Position numbers and translations under genes: made by a program. A stretch of DNA of 64,000 nucleotides from Sphingosinicella xenopeptidilytica (GTDB lineage: Bacteria > Pseudomonadota > Alphaproteobacteria > Sphingomonadales > Sphingomonadaceae). This document shows, piece after piece, positions 7,638 through 15,830 of this stretch. The notes beneath the pieces were generated by a model. The model ran no database searches. It saw only the letters and a program-made list of their open reading frames with translations, and had not been told where the DNA came from. The stretch is from the NCBI RefSeq assembly GCF_042676985.1, contig NZ_JBHTIK010000002.1:62001-126000 (forward strand). The letters are read 5' to 3'. Each line of letters begins with the position of its first letter. The stretch's first letter is position 1.

Positions 7638-9917
7638 CTACCAGCGATATTGCAGGCGCGCCGTCACGGTCCGGCCGGAACCGTAGTAGCAGGCTGCATA
7701 AGCGGTGCAGGTCGCCACATAGGTCTTATCGGCAAGATTGCGGGCGTTGACCGAGAGCGACAGGCCGTCGAGCGACGGGGTCGAAGACCCGAAATCATAC
7801 CTTACGAACACGTCGAACAGCGTGTGCGCCGGAATCTCGAGCGTGTTGGCAAGATTGCCCCAGCTCTTGCCGGTATAACGGATACCGCCGCCAAGCCCGA
7901 GGCCATGCAGCACACCTTCGGGCAAGCGATAATCGACGAAGCCCGAGGCGAGCCATTCCGGCACCTGACCTACCCGGTTGCCGAGTTCAGTGGCGGTGTT
8001 GCTGCTCTTGGTTACCTTCGACCACGTCCGCGTCAGGCTGCCGACGAAGGTGAGGCCGATGCGGGTCGCGGCGCGGCCCTCCAGTTCCACGCCGCGCACG
8101 CGGATTTCGCCCGTCTGCACGTTGCAGACACTGGTGCCGCACATCGTGCCGTCGGGGTCTGGCGTCGCCACGTTCTGCTGCTTGATCTGGTAAGCGCCGA
8201 GCGTGAAATAGGCGTGGCTGCCGCGCGGTTCGAAACGCAGACCCGCTTCGTATTGCTGGCCTGTTGTCGGCAGGAAGGGCTCTTTCGTCAGGTTGGAGGT
8301 TGGTTCAGACACCAGCGGTTGAAAGGATTCCGAGTAGCTGGCGTAGGGTGCGAGGCCGTTGTCGAAAAGATAAACGGCGCCAGCCTGCCACGTGAAGTCG
8401 CTGGAACGCGTCGTATAGCGTGTGCCGGCAACGGTGTTCGTTGTCTTGTCGTCGACCCAGTCCTTGCGGCCGCCGATGCTGAGGCGCAGGTTGCCGAGCT
8501 TCATCTGGTCCTGAAGGTAAAGGCCGATCTGGTCGCTTTCGGTTTCGGTATAAACTTGGGGCGTGAGGTTTGCCGCATAGTGGGACGAACCGCGAGAGAC
8601 TGGATTGTAAATGTCGATCAGAGGCTCGACCTGTCCGCGCGGCAGGCCGGGCGCGATGACGAGGTCGCGGTAATGTTCCCAGTCGGTACGGAAGAAGTCG
8701 ATACCGCCGAGCAGCGTATGCTCGATGGCGCCGGTTGTGAATTTCGCCTGCAGGTTGGCGTCGATTGCGATGCCGTCGCTCTCGCCGTCTCCCTGCACAG
8801 CACGGCGGCCGATGGTCTGGCCAGGGATGCAGCCAGCGAAGGCCGCCGGATAACCGGTGAGCATTGCCGCGCATGTCGAAGCGCCGGGCGTCGCGGCATT
8901 CAGCGTGTCGCCCGAAAGCACGGTCACGCGGTACAGCGAGTTGACGTGAGTATAGCGCACGCTGTTTCGGAAGCTGATGTTTTCGCTCAGGTTCGCGCGG
9001 AAGAACGACCCGATCAGAATCTGTTCGCGATCGTAGACGTTCCAATCCGGCTCGCCGAGATATTCGTCGAGATCGATACGGTCGCCGTTCGAAGGATAAA
9101 GCGTGCCGGTCGCGGGCAGGAACTGATACGTCGAGCCGCCCTCGTCGCGCTGGTACTGGCCGAGCAGCGTCCATGACACGTCGTCGCTCGGCGCCCACGT
9201 GAACGACGGCGATATGTAGTAGCGGCTGTTGCTCGTCTTGTTGATCTGGGTCTGGCCGTCGCGGGCAAGGCCGACCAGCCGCGCCGAGAATTTGCCGTCG
9301 GCATCGAGCGCGCCGGAAATGTCGCCTGCGGCCTGATACTGCCAGCGGCCGAGATCGGTGAAGCCGGCCGCCTGAAGCATGAGTTCGCCGGAGAGTTTTG
9401 TTGTCGGCCGCTTCGTCACCATGTTGATGATACCGCCCGGTGCGGTCTGTCCATAAAGCACGCTCGACGGGCCCTTGAGCACTTCCACCTGTTGCAGCGC
9501 AAATGGATCGAACTGCGTGCGCGTCCATTGTCCGCCCGAGGGCAGGCGGAGGCCATCGACGAAATTGTTGTTGGAAGAGAAGCCACCGGCGCCGAAGCCG
9601 CGTACCACGATTTCATCGGTGCGGCTGTCGATGCCGGTGGATTCGACGTTGACGCCCGCGGTGTAGGCGAGCGCGTCGCTCACCGTGCCCACGGCGCGGA
9701 CATCCATTTCTTCCCGGCTGATGATCGAGATGCTCTGGGCCGCCTCGATGATCGGCGTTTCCGCTTTCGAGGCCGATGTCGCTGCGCTTCGCCCCGTCGC
9801 GACGACGACGATCGTGCTGTCTGCAGTTTCGTCGGTCACAGACTCCTGCGCGAGCGCAGCCCCCGAGAAGGAGGCAGACAGCAGTAGAGCGCAACGAATT
9901 GAAAGCGCCGGTTTCAT
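7638..9917 (-). CDS. TonB-dependent siderophore receptor (ferrichrome/ferrioxamine type)
   Basis: A 759-residue outer-membrane receptor with a signal peptide cut near Ala-Leu-Ala-Gln. The plug carries 'VEVLKGPSSVLYGQTAPGGIINMVTKRP', the form typical of hydroxamate-siderophore receptors (FhuA/FoxA/FpvA group, TIGR01783-like), and the barrel ends 'ARLQYRW'. There is no STN domain. The ATG at 9917 follows a GAGAGG site; the open frame extends further upstream but lacks a better start. A Fur-box-like site lies about 70 bp upstream, overlapping a plausible promoter, so repression by iron is expected. It heads an operon with two small membrane proteins and the split PepSY protein, all consistent with uptake and reduction of a ferric siderophore. 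Confidence 0.93.
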   Translation of the reverse strand: MKPALSIRCALLLSASFSGAALAQESVTDETADSTIVVVATGRSAATSASKAETPIIEAAQSISIISREEMDVRAVGTVSDALAYTAGVNVESTGIDSRTDEIVVRGFGAGGFSSNNNFVDGLRLPSGGQWTRTQFDPFALQQVEVLKGPSSVLYGQTAPGGIINMVTKRPTTKLSGELMLQAAGFTDLGRWQYQAAGDISGALDADGKFSARLVGLARDGQTQINKTSNSRYYISPSFTWAPSDDVSWTLLGQYQRDEGGSTYQFLPATGTLYPSNGDRIDLDEYLGEPDWNVYDREQILIGSFFRANLSENISFRNSVRYTHVNSLYRVTVLSGDTLNAATPGASTCAAMLTGYPAAFAGCIPGQTIGRRAVQGDGESDGIAIDANLQAKFTTGAIEHTLLGGIDFFRTDWEHYRDLVIAPGLPRGQVEPLIDIYNPVSRGSSHYAANLTPQVYTETESDQIGLYLQDQMKLGNLRLSIGGRKDWVDDKTTNTVAGTRYTTRSSDFTWQAGAVYLFDNGLAPYASYSESFQPLVSEPTSNLTKEPFLPTTGQQYEAGLRFEPRGSHAYFTLGAYQIKQQNVATPDPDGTMCGTSVCNVQTGEIRVRGVELEGRAATRIGLTFVGSLTRTWSKVTKSSNTATELGNRVGQVPEWLASGFVDYRLPEGVLHGLGLGGGIRYTGKSWGNLANTLEIPAHTLFDVFVRYDFGSSTPSLDGLSLSVNARNLADKTYVATCTAYAACYYGSGRTVTARLQYRW

Positions 9918-9985
9918 TGGTGGACCTCTCCGGTTGTGGTTGCTCTGCGCCCCCTGTTGGACACTCGTCGTCGCATTATTAATAT

Positions 9986-10000
9986 TGATTCTCATTTTCA
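9986..10000 (-). promoter_or_regulatory. Fur-box-like operator upstream of the siderophore receptor
   Basis: The 15-mer TGATTCTCATTTTCA matches the 7-1-7 Fur consensus TGATAATNATTATCA at 12 of 14 defined positions. It lies 69 bp upstream of the receptor ATG. On the minus strand it overlaps a TTGAAA -35-like hexamer (10001..9996), so bound Fur would block the promoter. Identified by eye only. Confidence 0.7.
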
Positions 10001-10107
10001 AGAAAGAATCATGTCATTGAATGTCCCGGCGTCGTGGTGTGGCTTTTGGGTTGCAAGATCTGGTCAGCCACGGATGCAGCGGCTCGTCGCATTGCTGATT
10101 GCTTATT

Positions 10108-10122
10108 TGAGAATCATTCGCA
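10108..10122 (+). promoter_or_regulatory. Fur-box-like operator upstream of the divergent two-gene operon
   Basis: The 15-mer TGAGAATCATTCGCA matches the 7-1-7 Fur consensus TGATAATNATTATCA at 11 of 14 defined positions and is nearly self-complementary (TGaGAAT-C-ATTCgCA). It lies 31 bp before the ATG at 10154 and 107 bp from the other Fur-like site. This suggests that both directions are iron regulated. Confidence 0.65.
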
Positions 10123-10153
10123 ATAATGGCTGGCATTCCAAGGGAGTTGCCCC

Positions 10154-10537
10154 ATGCTGCGTGTTCAGGCCATCGAACGGGAAACCGCCAGCATTCTCGT
10201 TGACGCGGCGCGAGGCTGGCGGGAAGCGCGTGACGAGGGGTGCGACGTGCAGCCCCGCCTCTGTGCGATCCTCTCCGCGCATCGCTGCGAAATGCTTACG
10301 CCCGCGCTCAGCAGTCTCATGCATTTCTACGAAGCAGGGCTGGGCCGGCCGATTGTCATCGGCGGCGAAGCGCTCTCCGGCGATGAGCATCTCTTGTTGC
10401 AACTGATCGAAGGCAGTCGTTCGCGCGCGGCCTGTGGCACATATAGCAGCGAGCTCGGCGCCGCTTTCGATTGTGCGATCTGTTCGGCCCGGATCATGTT
10501 GGCGATGCTCCTCGAAGATGCACGGAGGCTGCATTGA
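10154..10537 (+). CDS. Small soluble protein of unknown function, probably iron regulated
   Basis: A 127-residue protein without signal peptide or membrane helix, starting at an ATG behind GGGAG. It is mostly alpha-helical in character and contains several cysteines (a Cys-Ala-Ile-Cys pair near the C-terminus, plus Cys30, Cys38 and Cys45 areas) and His/Glu residues. I do not recognise the family. It follows a Fur-like operator and its last codons overlap the TTG start of the flavoprotein gene (TTGA), so the two are coupled. A role in iron or haem handling together with that flavoprotein is an inference from context. Confidence 0.75.
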   Translation: MLRVQAIERETASILVDAARGWREARDEGCDVQPRLCAILSAHRCEMLTPALSSLMHFYEAGLGRPIVIGGEALSGDEHLLLQLIEGSRSRAACGTYSSELGAAFDCAICSARIMLAMLLEDARRLH

Positions 10538-11553
10538 GAAGCCCTGTTCCGGAAGATCAGTCGGAGATCGCTGACACCGCTGCGCTTGAACGGATCATCG
10601 GCAAGACACCGCCCGCAATCCATCTGAAGGTCATAGACCACCTCGATGAAACCGCGCTGCGCTGGATCGCGCGGTCGCCACTGGTGTTCGCCGGTTTCGG
10701 AAACGGCACAGGAATCACGGTGACGCTCGGCGGTGGTGAGCCGGGTTTCGCGCAGGCGTCGCGATCGGAACTGCGGCTGCCCCTGTCGCATCTCGATGAT
10801 GCGGTGCTAGTGCGCCCAGGCCTTGGGTTGGGTGCGTTGTTCCTGCTTCCCGGAATCGGGGAGACGCTGCGTGTCAACGGCCGGGTCGCGTCGATCGATG
10901 CCGGAATGGCGGTGATGGCGGTCGAGGAATGCTATGTGCACTGCGCCAAGGCGCTGATCCGGTCCGGCTTCTGGTCGGCATCGCCTGTGAAGGAGGTGCC
11001 GGAGGGCACGGCGGAATTCGTCGCGGCGAGCCGTTTCATCGCGCTCGCAACGATCGACGCGGACGGTGGAGCGGATCTCAGCCCGAAAGGTGATCCGGCG
11101 GGCGCCATGGCGCAGATCGGAGACGGTAACCTCTGGTTCGCCGATCGGCCGGGCAATCGCCGCGTGGACAGCTTCCGAAACATTGTCGCTCAACCGGGTA
11201 TCGGGGCGGCGCTTCTTATTCCCGGATCGCACGACGTCGCCATCGTCAGCGGCCGGGCACACCTGACAACGGATGAAACCGCACGGTCGCGCTTTGCGGT
11301 GAACGGCAAGATACCGCTGATCACCGTCTCAGTGGATGCCGAGATTGTCCGGCGCCGGAGTGCGGCCCTGGAGCGCGCGGCGCTCTGGCCCGCCGTGGCC
11401 GTCGAGGGCGTGGATCCCGCGGCCATGTTTGTCGCGCACATGAAGTTGAACAGAAACAAGGGCCTCGGCGCAAGGATCGCCAGCACCGCAGTTGCGGTTC
11501 CGGGTCTGATGCGCATGGGACTCGAGCGGGATTATAAATCCAATCTCTATTGA
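10534..11553 (+). CDS. Pyridoxamine 5'-phosphate oxidase-like FMN split-barrel protein, tandem domains
   Basis: A 339-residue protein starting at the TTG (10534), which has a GGAGG site 6 nt upstream and overlaps the previous stop. The C-terminal half has the split-barrel flavin-binding pattern ('RFIALATIDADGGADLSPKGDP', 'LWFADRPGNRRVDSFRNIVAQPGIGAALLIPG') of the MSMEG_1061-type PNPOx family. The N-terminal half ('LVFAGFGNGTGITVTLGGGEPGF...LGALFLLPGIGETLRVNGRVASID') looks like a second, degenerate barrel. Relatives include FMN reductases and haem-degrading HugZ-like proteins. With a Fur-like site upstream, a role as a flavin-linked reductase for iron or haem compounds is plausible but unproven. 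Confidence 0.82.
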   Translation: MRSPVPEDQSEIADTAALERIIGKTPPAIHLKVIDHLDETALRWIARSPLVFAGFGNGTGITVTLGGGEPGFAQASRSELRLPLSHLDDAVLVRPGLGLGALFLLPGIGETLRVNGRVASIDAGMAVMAVEECYVHCAKALIRSGFWSASPVKEVPEGTAEFVAASRFIALATIDADGGADLSPKGDPAGAMAQIGDGNLWFADRPGNRRVDSFRNIVAQPGIGAALLIPGSHDVAIVSGRAHLTTDETARSRFAVNGKIPLITVSVDAEIVRRRSAALERAALWPAVAVEGVDPAAMFVAHMKLNRNKGLGARIASTAVAVPGLMRMGLERDYKSNLY

Positions 11554-11633
11554 GCCAGCTTCGCGCAGGAAAATCGCCTATCAGAGATTTCCAGCGCGGG
11601 CCCTGCTAAATTGCGTGCGGTGGGTGAGGTGAC

Positions 11634-11792
11634 ATGGTGAAACTGGTCCAGTGTATTGCCGGTTTTTCTGAACTATTTTTCTATGGTCTCCACAGGCAGC
11701 CAAGTCGTCAGAAGACGCTCTCTTTTGGCGAATGGTCCGTTAGCAGTTTAGCGGAGGCGTGGCAGAACCGAGGTGCCAGCCTTCGAAATTGA
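11634..11792 (+). CDS. Possible 52-codon small ORF in the convergent gap
   Basis: The 267-bp gap between the flavoprotein and aminotransferase genes (11554..11820) contains one small frame with an ATG preceded by GAGG at good spacing. The peptide begins MVKLVQCIAGF and ends in Arg-Asn. It has no recognisable domain and is noticeably less GC-rich than its neighbours. No clear terminator hairpin was seen in the gap. It may be fortuitous. Confidence 0.15.
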   Translation: MVKLVQCIAGFSELFFYGLHRQPSRQKTLSFGEWSVSSLAEAWQNRGASLRN

Positions 11793-11820
11793 ATGATGGG
11801 GGATGCCGCACACATCCCGA

Positions 11821-13131
11821 TTACCAGCCTACGAAGTCGCGCATGTCGATGGTGTCGAGGCGGCCTGCGGCGAGGTCTGACAAGGCCTGGTCGAGGATGG
11901 CGGTGGCCTCGGCGATCTCGGCGGGGCCGAAGGTCAGCGGCGGCGTGAACTCGATCACATTGGCGTTGCCGCCCACGTAATAGGCGACGAGGCCAAGTTC
12001 GTGGCAGCGATAGAGAAGGCGTGCGGCTGCCCGCGTTGCGGGGGTTTTCTTGTTCCGATCGTCGACGAGTTCGACGCCGATCGCCAGACCGCGTCCCCGA
12101 ATGTCGCCGATGATGGGATGCTTTTCCGAAAGGCCCCGCAGCGCCGCCATCAGGTCGGCACCCTGCGACGCGCTGCGTTCCGCCAGATCCTCGCGCTCGA
12201 TCGTATCGAGCACTGCCAGCGCCGCCGCGGCGCACACCGGGTTTCCGTGCAGGGTTTGCATCGCGAATGCCGTGCCCGCATCGAGCACGTCCGCCGGGCC
12301 AACGATCGCGGATATGGGGAGACCTCCGCCCAGCCCCTTGCCGAACACGGCGATGTCGGGTGTGAAGCCTTCGTGTGCGAAACCGTGCAGCTTGCCCGTG
12401 CGCGCAAGGCCGATCTTCACTTCGTCTGAAACGATGAGGATGCCGTGCGCGCGGCATCGGCGCACCAGCGCCGCCAGAAAGCCTTCGGGCGGCACGATGA
12501 GGCCCCCGTCCGACTGGATCGGTTCGATGAAGATCGCGGCGATCTCGTGCGGCGGCACGCTGGTGGCGATCATGTGATCGAAGATTTCCAACACCGATTC
12601 CGCCGTAACCGTATCGTGATAGCGGCACGGATAGGGCAGCAGAACGAGATCGGACGAACGTTCTGCATGGGCCTGCGAAGGGTGACCGGAAATCATCATC
12701 GATCCCGTGGTCCCGCCGTGATAGGCGCCGGAAAAGGCGATAATTCGCCGCCGCCCGGTTGCGCGCACCACGGCGCGGTAGACGGTTTCGTTGGCGTCCG
12801 ATCCGGAATGGCCGAACCATACCTTGCGTGCGCCTTCACCCGGTGTGATGCGCAGCAGGCGTTCGGCGAGTTCGACGATTGCGGCATTGGTTCCGGAAAG
12901 CACGCTGGCGCCCGCTTGATCGCGTACAGCGCGGCTTACCGCCTCCACGATCGCTGGATGGCTGTAGCCAAGGCTGGCTGCCCCCCAGCTTGCCGAGAGG
13001 TCCAGCAGGGCCGCGCCGTTGCTATCGCGCAGGTAGCAGCCCGCGCCGCCGACAGCGGTCTGCGGAAAGAAGCGCAATTTCTGAAGCGTGCCGATCGCCG
13101 CGACATCGCGCGCGTAGAGATCAGTTGCCAT
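11821..13131 (-). CDS. Class III pyridoxal-phosphate aminotransferase
   Basis: A 436-residue fold-type I enzyme. The PLP lysine is Lys265 in 'AVFGKGLGGG', the ring-contacting Asp236 lies in 'VSDEVKIGLARTG', and 'SGSDANETVYRA' plus 'FSGAYHGG' form the cofactor pocket. The family moves amino groups from omega-amino acids or amines to 2-oxo acids. It is the last gene of a five-gene overlapping operon behind an RpiR regulator, with a glutamine-synthetase-like ligase and an N-formylglutamate-hydrolase-like protein. It may therefore deaminate an amine produced or unmasked by those enzymes. The ATG at 13131 overlaps the upstream stop by 11 nt. The substrate is not evident. Confidence 0.92.
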   Translation of the reverse strand: MATDLYARDVAAIGTLQKLRFFPQTAVGGAGCYLRDSNGAALLDLSASWGAASLGYSHPAIVEAVSRAVRDQAGASVLSGTNAAIVELAERLLRITPGEGARKVWFGHSGSDANETVYRAVVRATGRRRIIAFSGAYHGGTTGSMMISGHPSQAHAERSSDLVLLPYPCRYHDTVTAESVLEIFDHMIATSVPPHEIAAIFIEPIQSDGGLIVPPEGFLAALVRRCRAHGILIVSDEVKIGLARTGKLHGFAHEGFTPDIAVFGKGLGGGLPISAIVGPADVLDAGTAFAMQTLHGNPVCAAAALAVLDTIEREDLAERSASQGADLMAALRGLSEKHPIIGDIRGRGLAIGVELVDDRNKKTPATRAAARLLYRCHELGLVAYYVGGNANVIEFTPPLTFGPAEIAEATAILDQALSDLAAGRLDTIDMRDFVGW

Positions 13132-13885
13132 CGCTCTGTCTTTCACACTGGAGGCCCGCCCGAACGGCGGCAACGGTTCGGGCGGCCCACGTTTCGATGC
13201 CTGCGATGCTGCCCAGCTTGTCCTGCCGCAGTTCCACGAGCACGGCCGGGCGTCCCCACGCTTCGCCGTGGAGCGGGAGCGTGGCATCGGTCTCGTCCTC
13301 GATCTGATAGGGCTGATTGCTGATGGCGTTCACGCCCGCCTGCCTGAAGGCGGCGACCATAGCCTCGCCGGTTGCGGGGCTTTGCCGTTGCAGAATGCCG
13401 ACATCCCACGGACGTTCCACGTTCGCGAGTCGGGGCGTGAAGCTGTGGATGGACACCAGCAGATGGTCGCCATCGGGATCGCGCTGCGCAAGCATCTCTG
13501 CGACGGCATCGTGGAACGGCTGAAAATACAGGCGCGCACGCTGTTCACGCTGCGCCTCCGGCAAATCCCGGTTACCGGGAATGACGATACCGGCCACTGT
13601 ATCGGGAATGCTCTCGGACGATGGCAGCGGCCGGTTGCAATCGATCACGAGGCGCGAATAGCGCGACAGGATGGCCGGGGCGTCCAGCAATTCCGCCAGT
13701 CGCCGCGTGACGGCGGCGGCACCGATATCGTAGCCGATATGACTTTCGAGGTCGCATGGGCTGATGCCGAGAGAAATCCCCTCGGGCACACTGTTTGACG
13801 CATGTTCGCATGTCAGCAGGATCGGCGCCTTCCCGTTGGGGTTGACGATCTCGACCGCGGCCGGGCCGCTGCACTCCCGGTTCAT
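13121..13885 (-). CDS. N-formylglutamate amidohydrolase family protein
   Basis: A 254-residue cytoplasmic protein with family signatures 'LLTCEHASNSVPEG' near the start, 'GYDIGAAAVTRRLAE', 'SRLVIDCNRP' and 'VSIHSFTPRL', whose His/Glu residues are expected to bind the metal. The ATG overlaps the upstream stop by one base. Known members hydrolyse N-formyl-L-glutamate in histidine breakdown, but no hut gene is nearby. Here the neighbour is a glutamine-synthetase-like ligase, so cleavage of a gamma-glutamyl or other N-acyl glutamate conjugate is an attractive guess. Confidence 0.88.
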   Translation of the reverse strand: MNRECSGPAAVEIVNPNGKAPILLTCEHASNSVPEGISLGISPCDLESHIGYDIGAAAVTRRLAELLDAPAILSRYSRLVIDCNRPLPSSESIPDTVAGIVIPGNRDLPEAQREQRARLYFQPFHDAVAEMLAQRDPDGDHLLVSIHSFTPRLANVERPWDVGILQRQSPATGEAMVAAFRQAGVNAISNQPYQIEDETDATLPLHGEAWGRPAVLVELRQDKLGSIAGIETWAARTVAAVRAGLQCERQSDGN

Positions 13886-15207
13886 CAATAGACCGAACCG
13901 TAGAGCGCGCAGATATCCTCCGGCGAGAGCTTCGCGACCCGTTCGATCTCGCCGGTCTTCATCGCGGAATGACAGGCATGGAGTTCAGGCGGCAACCAGG
14001 ATTTGACGACCGCGTCCGCATCGAGCGCCGCAAGCGCTTCGCCAAGGCTTTGCGGCAGACGCGTCAGCCTGGCGCGCTCCGCGTCGGGAAGATCGGAAGG
14101 GTCCACGCTGACCAGTTCGGGCAGGGGCAGGGCGCCGCGAATACCCTCAAGCCCTGCAAGCACGATCAGCGCGGCGACCAGATAGGGATTCGCGGTGGCA
14201 TCGCAGGCACGAAACTCCACGTTGAATTGTCGCGCCGCGTCCGGGCCATTTTGCGGGAAGGTCGGGCAGATGCGCAGCGCCGCTTCCCGGTTGCGTTCGC
14301 CGACGATCGCATAAGCAGCGCTCCAGCTATGTTCCACCAGCCGCAAGTAGGAGATTGGGCTGGGGGCGGAGAATGCCGTGATCGCAGGCAAATGCTTCAC
14401 GATGCCTGCGGTGAAATGCGCTGCGATTTCGGAAAGTCGGCCGGGGCGGGCGGCATCGAAAGTCACGTTGCCGGGTGGAGCGTTCAGGCTGAAATGAATG
14501 TGTACGCCGCTGCCTGCGGCGTCGGGTTCCGGCTTCGGGGTGAAGCTGGCGCGCATTCCGGCTGCGCGGGCGATTTCGCGTGTGATCTCGCGAAGCACGA
14601 CCGCGCGGTCGCACGCCTGCAGGGCAGGGGCGGGGGCCAGCGTCACTTCGAACTGGTCGCGGCCGTATTCGGGAAGAATCATCTCCGGCTCGGCCCCGGC
14701 TTCCTCCAGCGCCGCCATCAGCGTTCCGCAAAACCCGGCAGCGCGGCGCATCGCGCCCAGCGAAAAGGCCGGTGCGTCGGCCCATGTTGCACCTTCCATG
14801 CGGAATTCGTGTTCAAACGCCATCACCGGCTCCAGCCCGGTTTCGGCGCGGAAGCGGTCGAGCGCGGTCTTCAGGAAGCCACGCGCGCAGCACACCCACG
14901 GCGCGCCATCCAGATCCATGATGTCGCCCAGCAGGAATTCGAGCGGTGGAGAGACGGCGTGCTCCACCCGCACATGCGTATCGGGATCGGGAATGATGCG
15001 AAGATCGCCGGACGAACCCCACGGATGTGCGCCGATCGCGCCGAAAGGATCGATCGCGACATTCGCAGGCACCCAGCCGATGCCGCGATCGAGATAGGTC
15101 GCGATCCGGTCCGACGGAAAGCTGCGGCCGCGCGTGATGCCTGCCAGATCAGTGGTGAGAACGGCGCAGAGCGGTGTACCCGCCGCGGAAAAGGTCTGAT
15201 TGGTCAC
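13885..15207 (-). CDS. Glutamine-synthetase-like gamma-glutamyl ligase
   Basis: A 440-residue GS-fold enzyme. It shows the metal and substrate motifs 'MAFEHEFRM', 'GVHIHFSL', a loop corresponding to the arginine-rich 'RLVEHSWSAAYAIVGERNREAALRI', and 'VEFRACDATANPYLVAAL'. It diverges from housekeeping GlnA (GMHVH and RSPDPTANPY in GlnA). Relatives such as PuuA, IpuC and TdnQ attach glutamate to amines for catabolism, and this gene's neighbours (aminotransferase, amidohydrolases, a TonB receptor with an amidase) fit that role better than nitrogen assimilation. The GTG start (15207) overlaps the upstream stop by 4 nt (GTGA). Confidence 0.9.
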   Translation of the reverse strand: MTNQTFSAAGTPLCAVLTTDLAGITRGRSFPSDRIATYLDRGIGWVPANVAIDPFGAIGAHPWGSSGDLRIIPDPDTHVRVEHAVSPPLEFLLGDIMDLDGAPWVCCARGFLKTALDRFRAETGLEPVMAFEHEFRMEGATWADAPAFSLGAMRRAAGFCGTLMAALEEAGAEPEMILPEYGRDQFEVTLAPAPALQACDRAVVLREITREIARAAGMRASFTPKPEPDAAGSGVHIHFSLNAPPGNVTFDAARPGRLSEIAAHFTAGIVKHLPAITAFSAPSPISYLRLVEHSWSAAYAIVGERNREAALRICPTFPQNGPDAARQFNVEFRACDATANPYLVAALIVLAGLEGIRGALPLPELVSVDPSDLPDAERARLTRLPQSLGEALAALDADAVVKSWLPPELHACHSAMKTGEIERVAKLSPEDICALYGSVY

Positions 15208-15830
15208 GGGTTCGTTTTCACCGGCTTGGCGTGGAAGAGATGTTCGATGGTGCCGGGCGTATCCAGAACGTCGGCATAGCCGCGAAGCGTCTGGATCGCC
15301 GCGGCGTGGCGTTCCGCAGAATAGGTGGCGCAGGCATCCTCGACGACGGTGACGAGGTAGCCGCGATCCGCCGCGTCGCGCGCAGCCATGTCGACGCACT
15401 GGTCGGTAATGACGCCGCAAACCACGAGGTGCGTGGTGCCGAGATTGCGAAGAACATAATCGGCCGCAGTCGAATTGAAGAGGCCGGAAGATGTCTTGGG
15501 CAGCACGATCTCGTTTTCGGCAGTGGCAAGCGCATCGATGATCGCGCCAGCCGGGTCGCCCTTTGGAACGTGGATGCCGCTCAACTGGTGATCCATCGAA
15601 CGGTCACGGCCGTCCCGTGTCAGGCTTTCGATGATCGTATGCATCACCTGAACGCCCGCCGCGCGCGCGGCCTCCAGCAGGCGTTCCTGATTGTGCAAGA
15701 CGCCGCCGTGCAGACGATCGCGATAGTAACCGCTCGCGTTATCGATCCAGATGCGCTGCATATCGACGAACAGCAGCGTGGTGGTTTCCGCGCGTGGTGG
15801 AATGCGAGAAAAGCGGGGTTCAATCCTCAA
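15204..15830 (-). CDS. Isochorismatase-like cysteine hydrolase
   Basis: A 208-residue cytoplasmic hydrolase of the isochorismatase superfamily. The catalytic Asp is in 'LLFVDMQRIW', the Lys is in 'VLPKTSSGLFNST', and the nucleophilic Cys is in 'VVCGVITDQCVDMAARDAADRGY'. Members hydrolyse amide or carbamoyl bonds (for example N-carbamoylsarcosine, ureidoacrylate, nicotinamide). The TTG at 15830 is taken as start because AAGGAG lies 8 nt upstream; it overlaps the RpiR gene by 11 nt, and the next gene by 4 nt. The substrate is unknown. In this operon it may release an amine or ammonia from an imported amide. Confidence 0.88.
   Translation of the reverse strand: MRIEPRFSRIPPRAETTTLLFVDMQRIWIDNASGYYRDRLHGGVLHNQERLLEAARAAGVQVMHTIIESLTRDGRDRSMDHQLSGIHVPKGDPAGAIIDALATAENEIVLPKTSSGLFNSTAADYVLRNLGTTHLVVCGVITDQCVDMAARDAADRGYLVTVVEDACATYSAERHAAAIQTLRGYADVLDTPGTIEHLFHAKPVKTNP

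Noticed and set aside
13121..13885. Histidine-utilisation (hut) N-formylglutamate step
   Set aside because: No hutH, hutU, hutI or hutF gene is near, and the protein is embedded between a GS-like ligase and an aminotransferase.
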